Shown here: positions 1-7,680 of the stretch, piece by piece | How positions within the stretch are numbered: the stretch's first letter is position 1 | How the letters are laid out: each line of letters starts with the position of its first letter | From: Oscillospiraceae bacterium | GTDB taxonomy: Bacteria > Bacillota > Clostridia > Oscillospirales > Ruminococcaceae | DNA: 64,000 nt | Assembly (NCBI GenBank): GCA_017435045.1 | Contig: JAFSFT010000063.1 | Coordinates: 62,001-126,000 of the forward strand | Direction of reading: 5' to 3' | Made by a program: the position numbers and the translations under genes | The notes under the pieces: model-generated | Databases searched by the model: none | What the model was told of the DNA's origin: nothing | What the model saw: the letters and a program-made list of their open reading frames with translations, nothing else

Positions 1-22
1 GGTCAGCAGCCAAAACTATCAT
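1..22 (-). CDS. Start of a downstream gene, possibly rimI (partial)
   Basis: Only the first seven codons (MIVLAAD) are in the window. The ATG at 22-20 overlaps the TGA stop of tsaB in an ATGA arrangement, so the gene is translationally coupled to it. In Firmicutes the gene after tsaB is commonly rimI, the ribosomal protein S18 alanine acetyltransferase. That identity rests on gene order alone. Confidence 0.4.
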
Positions 23-684
23 TTGTTCTTCTCCTTTAATTCTCTCTCTGCCTGTGAAAGCCTTAAATAGCTTGGACTCAGCTCAAAATGGGTCTGAGGC
101 GGCATATTTTCTGCCATAAGGCAGGCGCCGTAGGCTATGCAGGGCATCAGCACAGAGTGCTTTTTTACGTTTGGGTATTTATTGAATTTATTATAACATA
201 CATCTTTGCCGTCGCCAACAAAATATATGTCTTTTGGACAATCTTTTACAAAACTTTCCAGAGTATCTGCCATTATACAGTCGTCTGCCGCAATAACCTC
301 GCCGCCGTCAACTATGCTGCAGTATACCTGACCTCTCCTTGCGTCAAAGCAGGGGATAACAACACCGTCAAGGTCAACGCATTCTGCCATGGCTGCAAGG
401 CTGGATACACCAACACAGGGTTTGTCAAGGGCCATTGCCATACCTTTTACAAGGGCAAGGCCTATACGCAGACCCGTAAATGAACCCGGACCGAGAGTTA
501 CGGCAAAAAGGTCGATGTCCTTTTTTGTTATGCCGCACACAGAAACTGCGTTTTCAATAAGGCTAAGCAGATTCTGGCTGTGGGTCATATTGGAATCATA
601 TACACACTGATAAAGCGGCTTTGAATCTTTTACAACCGCTACACTGCCCTGTTTGGAGGAGCAGTCCACACCTAAAATTAACAT
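19..684 (-). CDS. tsaB: tRNA threonylcarbamoyladenosine biosynthesis protein TsaB
   Basis: TsaB is the non-catalytic ASKHA-fold partner of TsaD. With TsaE they transfer the threonylcarbamoyl group to A37 of ANN-decoding tRNAs to make t6A in the cytoplasm. The 221-residue length is normal for the family. The N-terminal MLILGVDCSS begins the ASKHA fold, and the family hallmark GPGSFTGLRIG is at residues 65-75. The ATG shares one base with the tsaE stop (TGATG), and the 3' end overlaps the next gene by four bases, so tsaE-tsaB-rimI(?) form one coupled operon. The protein lacks the metal-binding histidines of TsaD, which supports TsaB over TsaD. Confidence 0.95.
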   Translation of the reverse strand: MLILGVDCSSKQGSVAVVKDSKPLYQCVYDSNMTHSQNLLSLIENAVSVCGITKKDIDLFAVTLGPGSFTGLRIGLALVKGMAMALDKPCVGVSSLAAMAECVDLDGVVIPCFDARRGQVYCSIVDGGEVIAADDCIMADTLESFVKDCPKDIYFVGDGKDVCYNKFNKYPNVKKHSVLMPCIAYGACLMAENMPPQTHFELSPSYLRLSQAERELKEKNK

Positions 685-1109
685 CAGAAATTATCTCCTT
701 CTATGGTGATTTTTCTTGTGGTTTCTCCCAGCTTTTCAAACTTTACTGTAACTGTGTTTTCCCGGAAAAAGTCTCTGATATTTTCTGCCCATTCAATTGC
801 GGCAATACCGTCGTAGTCCAGATAGTCATAAAAGCCGATGTTGTACAGCTGGTCCTCGTTTTCTATGCGGTACATATCAAAGTGGAAGAGGCTGAGAGGA
901 TAGCCTGTATATTCATTTACAATGGCAAAGGTAGGACTGGTAACGGTGGCGTCAATGCCAAGCCCGTCGCAAAGTCCCTGACAAAAGGCGGTTTTGCCCA
1001 TGCCAAGACCTCCGTCAAAAAAAATTATATCGTGATTGGATAAAAGAGGGACAATGCTTTTGGCAATTGCAACTGTCTCTTCCTTTGAGTTGGAAATATA
1101 TTCTTTCAA
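684..1109 (-). CDS. tsaE: tRNA threonylcarbamoyladenosine biosynthesis ATPase TsaE
   Basis: TsaE is the small P-loop ATPase that cycles the TsaBD complex during t6A synthesis. The protein is 141 residues, typical for the family, with Walker A GLGMGKT at residues 34-40 followed by the switch-like segment TSPTFAIVNEY. The start is a TTG at 1109-1107. It is preceded by AAAGGAG seven bases upstream, and no better ATG exists, so the rare start is credible. It is the first gene of a leftward operon with tsaB. The 209-base gap to rodA holds divergent signals. Confidence 0.95.
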   Translation of the reverse strand: MKEYISNSKEETVAIAKSIVPLLSNHDIIFFDGGLGMGKTAFCQGLCDGLGIDATVTSPTFAIVNEYTGYPLSLFHFDMYRIENEDQLYNIGFYDYLDYDGIAAIEWAENIRDFFRENTVTVKFEKLGETTRKITIEGDNF

Positions 1110-1150
1110 AGCGTAACTCCTTTATAAATTTTCACATAATATACTCTTAA

Positions 1151-1198
1151 TTAATATATCATAAAAACAGAAAATGGGCAACTTAATATATCATAAAA
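1151..1198. repeat. 16-bp direct repeat in the tsaE-rodA intergenic region
   Basis: TTAATATATCATAAAA occurs at 1151-1166 and again at 1183-1198, exactly 32 bases apart. This puts both copies on the same helix face between the divergent tsaE and rodA genes. Its role is unknown. It could be a regulator site or just an A+T-rich duplication. Confidence 0.45.
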
Positions 1199-1256
1199 TT
1201 ATCAGGCGGGAAGTGCGGCACTTTCCTTTGCGGCAGGGTCCCTGCACTTTTTTAAG

Positions 1257-1285
1257 TTGATATATTTGAAAATATGTTATATACT
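1257..1285 (+). promoter_or_regulatory. Sigma-A-type promoter of rodA
   Basis: A -35 box TTGATA (1257-1262) is separated by 17 bases from a -10 box TATACT (1280-1285). It lies 33 bases upstream of the rodA ATG, which has AAAGGAGG before it. A short hairpin AAGTGC/GCACTT followed by T residues (about 1211-1254) sits just upstream and may insulate the gene. Confidence 0.55.
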
Positions 1286-1318
1286 AAATAAAAATTTCTG
1301 AAAAAAGGAGGGCTGTAT

Positions 1319-2440
1319 ATGAACAACAATCCGTGGCTGCGTGAGTTTATCGAACAGACGGACTTTATCTTTATAGGCCTGTGTGCAACCTGCAGTGCTT
1401 TGTCTGTATACAGCATCTATTCCATATATAAAACCATGACAGCGGTGGGCGATGTAAAGGTTGTTATCGTTCAGCTTGTGGCAAGCCTTATGGGCATAAC
1501 AGCGGCGATACTGCTGTCCATAATTGACTACAAGGAACTGTGCGAATGGTACAAGGTGCATATGGGGCTGTGCCTGGCACTTATGATACTTACCGCAATT
1601 GTCGGCTATGCACCACCGGGAACCACAAACAAGGCGTGGATTTATCTGCCGGGTGGTATGTCTCTGCAGCCGAGCGAACTGCTGAAAATCAGTATGATTA
1701 TCACCCTTGCACATTTTATGGAAAAGTACAAGGACAATATCAACGAGGTAAACACCCTTATAAAGCTGGTAATTGTTGCTATGATACCTTTTGCGTTTGT
1801 AGCCTATCAGCGTGACGGCGGCACAATGCTGGTTTACGCATTTATTATTGCAAGTATGTTTTTTGCTGCAGGTATAAGCTGGCGTCTTATAGGCATAGCA
1901 GCAGGGGCTGCGGTTATCGGTATTCCGGTTTTATGGTTCAAAATTATGGAGCCGTATCAGCAGAACCGAATTCTGGCACTGTTTGACAGCGAAAATCCCG
2001 AATATGCCTCAATTCTGCTGCAGCAGAACGCAGGCAAAATTTCCATCGGTTCGGGTCAGCTTTTCGGCAAGGGCTTTATGGTGGACAACCACAACAACGT
2101 GCCGTTGCCGCAGAACGACTTTATGTTCTCCTTTATTGCGGAAAGTGTGGGCTTTATAGGTATTCTGCTTGTTGTAACTGTAATACTTACAATGTGCTTC
2201 CGCATACTTGTAATTGCAAACCGTTCTGCAGATGTACAGGGGGCACTTATATGTGTCGGTGTATTTGCAATGATTGTTTTCCAGAGCATTATCAATATAG
2301 GCATGAACCTTTCGGTACTGCCTGTTATCGGCATTACTCTGCCGCTGTTTTCCGCAGGGGGCACCAGTGTGCTGGCAACCTACTGTGCAATGGGCATGGT
2401 GCTGAGTGTGGCACGGCACAACAAGAGAAAGCTGTTCTGA
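1319..2440 (+). CDS. rodA: SEDS-family peptidoglycan polymerase RodA
   Basis: This is an integral-membrane SEDS glycosyltransferase that polymerises lipid II, probably with a class B PBP, for cell elongation. The 373-residue protein has about ten hydrophobic segments. It carries the SEDS patterns QRDGGTMLV mid-protein, NVPLPQNDFMFSFIAE, and a C-terminal NIGMNLSVLPVIGITLPLFS followed by AGGTS. The shorter length and QNDFMFSFIAE wording fit RodA better than FtsW or SpoVE. The family normally has QxDxGT; here it reads QRDGGT, a small departure next to the conserved Asp. It is monocistronic, with its own promoter and a terminator at 2467-2503. Confidence 0.88.
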   Translation: MNNNPWLREFIEQTDFIFIGLCATCSALSVYSIYSIYKTMTAVGDVKVVIVQLVASLMGITAAILLSIIDYKELCEWYKVHMGLCLALMILTAIVGYAPPGTTNKAWIYLPGGMSLQPSELLKISMIITLAHFMEKYKDNINEVNTLIKLVIVAMIPFAFVAYQRDGGTMLVYAFIIASMFFAAGISWRLIGIAAGAAVIGIPVLWFKIMEPYQQNRILALFDSENPEYASILLQQNAGKISIGSGQLFGKGFMVDNHNNVPLPQNDFMFSFIAESVGFIGILLVVTVILTMCFRILVIANRSADVQGALICVGVFAMIVFQSIINIGMNLSVLPVIGITLPLFSAGGTSVLATYCAMGMVLSVARHNKRKLF

Positions 2441-2466
2441 TACAGATAAAAGCAAAGTTATATAAA

Positions 2467-2503
2467 GAAAAAAGTTCAGAGTTTTATGCTCTGAACTTTT
2501 TTC
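2467..2503. terminator. Bidirectional terminator between rodA and the padR operon
   Basis: A perfect stem AAAAGTTCAGAG/CTCTGAACTTTT with a seven-base loop is flanked by A residues on the left and T residues on the right. It can therefore stop rodA on the plus strand and the converging minus-strand operon. Confidence 0.88.
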
Positions 2504-2537
2504 TTTTATTGGGTGATATATTAAGGATGTATGTAAC

Positions 2538-3065
2538 TTAGTAAGGGTTTATCTCCAGAAGTTCCGGATTGGCGGTTTTTACTGTAAGCTTTTCCACACA
2601 GAAGGTGTCAAAGTTTTCCACTATAACCTTGTTCTGAAACATATATTGGAGTGCCTGCATTATATCTCTTGGCAGATAATGGTTCTGATAGCAGTCAAGC
2701 TGATAGCTGGATATATATGTTTCGCCGTGACTTTCGTCGTATCCATTGTCCCAGAACTGAAATCTTGGCTTTGTGCCGTGATAGTCAACGGTTATTTCCA
2801 CGCCCTCTGTAGCAGGGGATTCCACAACTTCCACCTTGCCGTTGTTTTTAAAGTATTCGCCCAGATATACATATATCGTTACGGGTTTGCCCTTGCTTTC
2901 GGTAAATACATCGGGGTCCTCAAAAGTAAAGGTATCAATCTTATCCTCTTTAATGTACGGCAGATAGTCAGCAAAGGTAAATTCGGTTATCTCCATAAAT
3001 AAAACTCCCACGCCAACGCCTATAAAGATTGCCCCTGCAATAAGGGAAAATATAAATTTTTTCAT
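2538..3065 (-). CDS. Single-TM cell-surface protein of a PadR/DUF1700 operon
   Basis: I do not recognise a named family. The 175-residue protein starts MKKFIFSLIAGAIFIGVGVG, a hydrophobic anchor of about 20 residues. About 150 polar, aspartate- and tyrosine-rich residues follow, with beta-strand-like alternation. That suggests an anchored extracytoplasmic domain. It is the last gene of padR-DUF1700-small peptide, and its ATG overlaps the stop of the 29-residue peptide gene (ATGA), with AAAGGAG upstream. In related operons this place often holds a DUF4097-type protein. The resemblance here is in layout, not in a motif I can point to. Confidence 0.75.
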   Translation of the reverse strand: MKKFIFSLIAGAIFIGVGVGVLFMEITEFTFADYLPYIKEDKIDTFTFEDPDVFTESKGKPVTIYVYLGEYFKNNGKVEVVESPATEGVEITVDYHGTKPRFQFWDNGYDESHGETYISSYQLDCYQNHYLPRDIMQALQYMFQNKVIVENFDTFCVEKLTVKTANPELLEINPY

Positions 3066-3151
3066 GACTTTTTACTCCTTTTAACCGCAAAAGCTGCAAA
3101 GGCAGCAAATATAACAGCAACTGTGGCAACAATAATTATTTTAAGCTTCAT
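3062..3151 (-). CDS. 29-residue single-pass membrane peptide
   Basis: An ATG at 3151-3149 opens a 29-codon frame, MKLKIIIVATVAVIFAAFAA followed by FAVKRSKKS. It is one hydrophobic helix with a basic tail. GGAGG lies 11 bases upstream. The gene overlaps the DUF1700 stop by 11 bases and its own TGA overlaps the next ATG, so it fits exactly into the coupled operon. The ribosome binding site, both overlaps and the clean TM profile argue it is translated. Function is unknown; a regulator of the neighbouring membrane proteins or a translational coupler are both possible. Confidence 0.65.
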   Translation of the reverse strand: MKLKIIIVATVAVIFAAFAAFAVKRSKKS

Positions 3152-4076
3152 TTTTGTTTTTACCTCCGAAAATGATTTCGGTCATCCATACTGCGGTGCC
3201 AAGGCTGATTATGCCGCAGCCTATGCAGATAAGACATATACTCCACAGACCTATGCCCTGTGTAACCATAAGCAGAACCAGAAGCACGCTGGCAACAATA
3301 AGGCCTATTGTACAGCCCACAGCAGGCAGCCACACAATGACAAACAGACAGATTTTAAGAATTGCGGCAATCATCCTTACGATAAAATCACCACTGCTTT
3401 TGCCCACATCTGCAATGGTTTTTTTGCTTTTAAGAGGTTTGCCTGTATGTACATCAAAGTTTGCTTCGGAAAATTCTGCTTCGCAGTTTCCGGCATTAAA
3501 GCTGTCGGCTTTATTTTTCTGTGAGTATTTTGGCATAACGGGATTTCTTGTCATAACCCTTGTTTTGATAAAGCTGTAGATAATGAGAAAAGCCACAGCC
3601 AGATTGATAAGCTCGGCAAACAGGTTTACAATGCCTGCCAGCATATTGGATACCCCGCCAAAATGGAAGCCGTAAATTGTATTCTGAATTGAACCCGAAA
3701 CCATATCCACAGGTATGGACAGCAGCCATATGGCCAGCAGCACCACAAAAAATTCCACAATTATTTTGGCAATGTCGCTTACCGAAAGGCTGAGTATGCG
3801 CTCGGTAACATCATTTACAAATCCCACACAGCTTTTTATGTAGTATTCCAGGTTTTTCTGCTTTGTAACGTTGTTGTCTATATGGTATGCCTCCAGTATC
3901 TCATCAGCCAGTGCGTCTATATCGCCAAAATCACTGATGGCCTGGGCTTCGGTTTTTCCGTCCTGTATCTTAAATTCAATATGGCTCTGGTATTCTTCAA
4001 TAATGTCCTTGCGTTCCTGTTCGTTGAGAACACTGAGCCTTGCATTCAGCTTTGCAAAAAATTCTTCCCTAGTCAT
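3141..4076 (-). CDS. DUF1700 (HAAS-domain) membrane protein
   Basis: The N-terminal residues 1-63 form the HAAS signature (MTREEFFAKLNARLSVLNEQ, then DIIEEYQSHI and AISDFGD), followed by a linker. A first TM region lies near residues 105-180, then a basic cytoplasmic loop, and two or three more TM helices near residues 230-300. The 311-residue length is longer than many DUF1700 proteins, which are around 200. In this family the HAAS protein is generally encoded directly after a PadR repressor, as here, and is thought to influence membrane or envelope stress signalling. Its exact biochemical role is not known. The start lies inside padR with AAAGGAG nine bases upstream. Confidence 0.82.
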   Translation of the reverse strand: MTREEFFAKLNARLSVLNEQERKDIIEEYQSHIEFKIQDGKTEAQAISDFGDIDALADEILEAYHIDNNVTKQKNLEYYIKSCVGFVNDVTERILSLSVSDIAKIIVEFFVVLLAIWLLSIPVDMVSGSIQNTIYGFHFGGVSNMLAGIVNLFAELINLAVAFLIIYSFIKTRVMTRNPVMPKYSQKNKADSFNAGNCEAEFSEANFDVHTGKPLKSKKTIADVGKSSGDFIVRMIAAILKICLFVIVWLPAVGCTIGLIVASVLLVLLMVTQGIGLWSICLICIGCGIISLGTAVWMTEIIFGGKNKNEA

Positions 4077-4392
4077 TCTTCTGCATCTCCTTTATAAAAT
4101 TGTTTACAATCTGGGTAAACTCCAGCCACTCCTTTGTCAGAACTTCAAGATAAATTCTGCCTGCGGTGGTTATTTTATAATATTTTCTTGCAGGACCCTC
4201 GGCAGACTGTTCCAGATAGGTTTCGCAGTACTTGTCATTGGTCAGCCTTTTTAACAGCGGATAGATTGTGCCTTCGTTTACGTCCACAATCCTTCCCACC
4301 TCGTTTACAAGCTGATATCCGTACTTGTCTTCCTTGCTTATAACCAGAAGAACAATCAGCTCCAGAACGCCTTTTTTAAATTGAGTGTTCAT
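4069..4392 (-). CDS. PadR-family transcriptional regulator
   Basis: This is a 107-residue winged-helix repressor of the short PadR (PF03551) type. It contains KKGVLELIVLLVISKEDKYG, then YQLVNEV, the recognition region NEGTIYPLLKRL, the wing YYKITTAGR and a C-terminal dimerisation helix. Such regulators usually control their own operon. The promoter at 4459-4487 carries a dyad suited to a dimer. It overlaps the DUF1700 gene by eight bases and heads the four-gene leftward operon. Confidence 0.92.
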   Translation of the reverse strand: MNTQFKKGVLELIVLLVISKEDKYGYQLVNEVGRIVDVNEGTIYPLLKRLTNDKYCETYLEQSAEGPARKYYKITTAGRIYLEVLTKEWLEFTQIVNNFIKEMQKND

Positions 4393-4458
4393 CTATATCT
4401 CCTTTTGCGGATATATTTATACAGTAATCTTAAAACTGTTTGCTGTATTGTTGCTATT

Positions 4459-4493
4459 ATATTATCACCACTACTGTGTAATGTCAAGTAGTG
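4459..4493 (-). promoter_or_regulatory. Consensus promoter and probable PadR operator
   Basis: On the minus strand a perfect -35 TTGACA (4487-4482) is 17 bases from -10 TAATAT (4464-4459). Inverted arms CACTACT (4469-4475) and AGTAGTG (4487-4493), separated by 11 bases, straddle the spacer and the -35 box. This is where an autoregulating PadR dimer would block polymerase. Operator assignment is inference from position and symmetry. Confidence 0.72.
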
Positions 4494-4851
4494 TGAGAAA
4501 AATAATACTGCGAAAATTTTATGAGATGTTTTTTGCATCTGCTGTATTGCATTTGGCATTCTTTCGTAACACTTTGATCATATGCTGTCTTGTTTTTGTG
4601 TATAGGGTGCTGTATTTATGCATTGATATATGCGGCATTTGATATTTGCTGTCCTGTTTATGTACTGCTTGATAAAAAAGTTTACTGCCTGCCGCTTTGG
4701 TTTTATGCAGGCTGATGCCGAGGGCAGGATTGGATGGCTGTGTGTTTCATTCGATGTTACTTTTTAACGGAATTTTGCTCCTCTGCATAAGCTGTTAACA
4801 GGGTGTTTTGCAAAAAATACTCCGAATTAACACAAAAAGAGGGTAATTTTT
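4494..4851. other. Intergenic gap with no gene seen
   Basis: This 358-base A+T-rich stretch lies between the leftward padR promoter and the rightward ZIP gene. I see no supported ORF, RNA or strong promoter apart from the GAGGG ribosome binding site just before 4852. Confidence 0.5.
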
Positions 4852-5604
4852 ATGATATATCCTGTTATGCTATGTGCATTTTCTTCTCTTTCAACGGGCA
4901 TAGGCGGCTGTATTGTTGCACTTTTTCCAAGGATATCCCAACGGACAATGGCGGTTTTTCAGGGCTTTGCCGCAGGGGTTATGGTTACTGTGTCGGTGGT
5001 GGAAATGCTGCCGAGATGTTTTGAAAATATGATGGATGATATGCCGCCACTGTATGCAGCGGTGTATATCACTTTGTTGCTGACAGCAGGATGGCTGGCA
5101 GGTATAGGCATATCTGCGGCTGCAGATTACATTTATAAGGACAAAAAGGAATATACCTCTGCTGTGCGTATCAGTCTTGTTACCACAGCAGTTATGGTGC
5201 TGCACAATCTGCCCGAGGGTATGCTTACGGTGTTTTCCTCCATGGAGGATATGCGTTTTGGCCTGGAGATGGCAGTGGCAGTGGCGTTGCACAATATTCC
5301 CGAGGGCATTGTGGTGGCAAGCGGTGTTATGTACCTTACACACTCGGGGGCAAAGGCTGTTGCACGCAGTTTTTTTGCGGGAATAAGCGAGTTTATAGGC
5401 GGTATGGCGGCGGTGCTGGTTTTTGGGGGCATGGCAGACGGGGCATTTATCGGTGCTGTGCTTGCAGCGGTGGGTGGCATGATGCTGCAGATTTCTGTCT
5501 GCGAGCTTGTGCCTGCGTCGGTAAAACTGGCAGGCAGGCTTAATGCGGCGGCAGGCTTTGCGGCAGGTGCAATGATTATATATATAAGTTTATATGCAAT
5601 TTAA
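4852..5604 (+). CDS. ZIP-family divalent metal transporter
   Basis: This inner-membrane ZIP transporter probably imports Zn2+ or another divalent cation. The 250-residue protein shows about eight hydrophobic segments. The two metal-site motifs are HNLPEG (residues 118-123, TM4) and HNIPEG (147-152, TM5). It lacks the long His-rich loop of many ZIPs and has a short charged loop (YKDKKEY) near residue 98. GAGGG precedes the ATG. No metalloregulator is adjacent. A second ZIP at 42262 is similar in size but differs in its motif context. Substrate cannot be assigned from sequence alone. Confidence 0.9.
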   Translation: MIYPVMLCAFSSLSTGIGGCIVALFPRISQRTMAVFQGFAAGVMVTVSVVEMLPRCFENMMDDMPPLYAAVYITLLLTAGWLAGIGISAAADYIYKDKKEYTSAVRISLVTTAVMVLHNLPEGMLTVFSSMEDMRFGLEMAVAVALHNIPEGIVVASGVMYLTHSGAKAVARSFFAGISEFIGGMAAVLVFGGMADGAFIGAVLAAVGGMMLQISVCELVPASVKLAGRLNAAAGFAAGAMIIYISLYAI

Positions 5605-5682
5605 CGCCCTTGTTTTGTTGCACCAAAATGTTATTAGTGGTAAAATATATTAATATGTAAAAATTAAAAGGGGGGATATCCT

Positions 5683-6963
5683 ATAAAAAGACTGATTGTG
5701 CTGTTGTGTATGGCACTTATACTCGCACTTACAGGCTGCAACAGTATGTGGGGCAGAAGCAATATCACAAGCCTGCTTTCCGCACCTAAATTTTCCCAGA
5801 CCGAAAGTGAAATTGTTAAGGCCATAGATAATCATATAGGCGAAAATATTACACTTAAGCATTCATCACAACAGGGATATTCCTCTCCTGTTCAGCTTAT
5901 AGATATCAATGGGGATGAAAAGGATGAGGCTGTGGTTTTCTATTATGCTCTCAACAAGGGGGCAAATATCCGTATGGCTGTCCTTTCCTACGATGACGAA
6001 AAGTGGAGCATAGTTTCCGACAAGGAGGGGCTGGGTACAGAGGTTTTCTATTTCTCCGCGGTGACACTTGACGGCACAGATACAAAACAGCTGCTGGTGG
6101 GTTATCTTACCGCCAATATTGACGAAAACTTCTTTGCGGCCTACTTTACAGGCTCTGATGCGGAAGAAAGCGAATATGTGGAAAGCTGTCAGGATATAAT
6201 TGTGGGGGATGTTACCTACGACGGCTGCGACGATGTTATACTTACAAACCGCACCTCTGACGGCAGAATGCGTCTGCGTTCCCTTTCCTACAGCGAAGAC
6301 GGCGGTTTTAAGGTTGTGGGCACACGTCTGCTGAGACACTACAATATAGATATTACCAGATTTACTCTGGCACAGAGCCGTGCAGGCGAAACTGTGCTGT
6401 ATGCAGATTATCGGGACGACTACAACCAGATGCACACAGAGGGTATGGTTTTCCGTGACGGCGGCAAAATGTACGATGCTTTCCAGCAGACGGTTGTAAG
6501 CAAATGGTGGGAGTATACCCGAGACCTTAACTGTGTGGATATAGACGGCGACGGATATATTGAAACCCCGTCGGTAATACAGGAGGAGCGTACAGAGGAG
6601 CCTGCGGTGCTTAAAACTGTGGAGTGGACAGACTACACTCTTGAACAGCCTGTACGCAGTTACATAGGCATTTACGATACACAGCAGGGGTTGTTTGTGG
6701 CAATACCAGACAGCTGGCAGAACAATATAGTTACAGAATATAACGCAGACAGCTGGCAGATACTGCGTAAAGCTGAAAATGAAGACGAAGAAGCACAGCT
6801 TCTGCTTACGGTAACACAGGTGGAATACCGCAACGATATCGAAACGGGTGCTTACTCATATATTGTTTACAAGGATACAAAAACCTGGCATCTCAGCTTT
6901 GAAAAGCAGGTGGATTTGTCAGAGATACAGCATATACTCAAAAGCGTAACATACTTGGGATAA
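5683..6963 (+). CDS. Lipoprotein preceding a two-component system, apparent ATA start
   Basis: The product is an exported lipoprotein. If translation begins at the ATA at 5683 the N-terminus is MKRLIVLLCMALILALTGC, a textbook type II signal with lipobox LTGC. A GGGGGG tract ends seven bases before this ATA. The first conventional candidate, GTG at 5698, loses the basic n-region and is 22 bases from the GGGGGG. The mature part, about 405 residues, is rich in short D-x-D-G-type segments (VDIDGDGY, DINGDEKDE), like VCBS/FG-GAP-type beta-propeller repeats. It lies 18 bases before the response regulator and is probably a sensory or accessory protein of that system. Confidence 0.8.
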   Translation: MKRLIVLLCMALILALTGCNSMWGRSNITSLLSAPKFSQTESEIVKAIDNHIGENITLKHSSQQGYSSPVQLIDINGDEKDEAVVFYYALNKGANIRMAVLSYDDEKWSIVSDKEGLGTEVFYFSAVTLDGTDTKQLLVGYLTANIDENFFAAYFTGSDAEESEYVESCQDIIVGDVTYDGCDDVILTNRTSDGRMRLRSLSYSEDGGFKVVGTRLLRHYNIDITRFTLAQSRAGETVLYADYRDDYNQMHTEGMVFRDGGKMYDAFQQTVVSKWWEYTRDLNCVDIDGDGYIETPSVIQEERTEEPAVLKTVEWTDYTLEQPVRSYIGIYDTQQGLFVAIPDSWQNNIVTEYNADSWQILRKAENEDEEAQLLLTVTQVEYRNDIETGAYSYIVYKDTKTWHLSFEKQVDLSEIQHILKSVTYLG

Positions 6964-6981
6964 TGCAGAAAGGTTAAAATT

Positions 6982-7674
6982 ATGGCTGAAATACTTATAG
7001 TTGAAGATGAACTTAGCATAGGCGAATTTGTGGAAATAAACCTCAAAATGGCACATCACAACGTTACAAGGGTAACAAATGCAGAGGATGCAATAACACT
7101 GATTAACGGCGGCAGACAGTTTGACGTTGCCCTGCTGGATATTATGCTGCCGGGGATGAACGGCATATACCTCTGCGAGCATATAAGAAAACACAACGAA
7201 AGCATGGGTATAATAATGGTTTCGGCAAAAAGTCAGGAGTACGACAAGGTAACCTGCCTTTCTGTAGGTGCGGATGATTATATAACAAAGCCTTTTGGTA
7301 TACAGGAACTGCTGGCAAGGGTGGAGTCCCTGCTGCGCAGACTTAACCGCGGCAGCACCCCTGCAGCAAGCGAAGAAGTACTGCAGTCAGGTCCGTTTGT
7401 GCTGGACCTCAAAAGCCGTGTGCTTTACAAAAACAAGCAGATGATTGACCTTACAAGTGTGGAGTTCAGCATCATGGAGCTGTTTTTCCGCAACAAGGAC
7501 ACAGCACTGGTAAGGGAAAAAATCCTTGAGGGTGTATGGGGCGAAAACTATTACGGAGATGTAAAAATTGTGGATGTAAATATCCGCCGTCTGCGTATAA
7601 AAATCGAAGAAGACCCGTCCAATCCGCAGCATATTGTTACAATCTGGGGCTACGGCTACCGCTGGAGTGTGTAA
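6982..7674 (+). CDS. OmpR/PhoB-family response regulator
   Basis: This is a 230-residue DNA-binding response regulator. The receiver domain covers residues 1-120, with acidic pocket E8/D9/E10, phosphoacceptor D53 in LLDIMLPGMNG and conserved K103 in ITKPF. The C-terminal winged helix (about 130-230) contains LTSVEFSIMELF and the recognition-helix region VKIVDVNIRRLRIKI. It sits between the lipoprotein gene and its histidine kinase, with six bases to the latter, so the three form one operon. The signal and regulon cannot be read from the sequence. Confidence 0.95.
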   Translation: MAEILIVEDELSIGEFVEINLKMAHHNVTRVTNAEDAITLINGGRQFDVALLDIMLPGMNGIYLCEHIRKHNESMGIIMVSAKSQEYDKVTCLSVGADDYITKPFGIQELLARVESLLRRLNRGSTPAASEEVLQSGPFVLDLKSRVLYKNKQMIDLTSVEFSIMELFFRNKDTALVREKILEGVWGENYYGDVKIVDVNIRRLRIKIEEDPSNPQHIVTIWGYGYRWSV

Positions 7675-7680
7675 GACGGT

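Noticed and set aside
4385..4642. 85-codon hydrophobic plus-strand ORF over the padR promoter
   Set aside because: It runs through the consensus promoter and operator of padR, has no ribosome binding site and resembles random A+T-rich translation.
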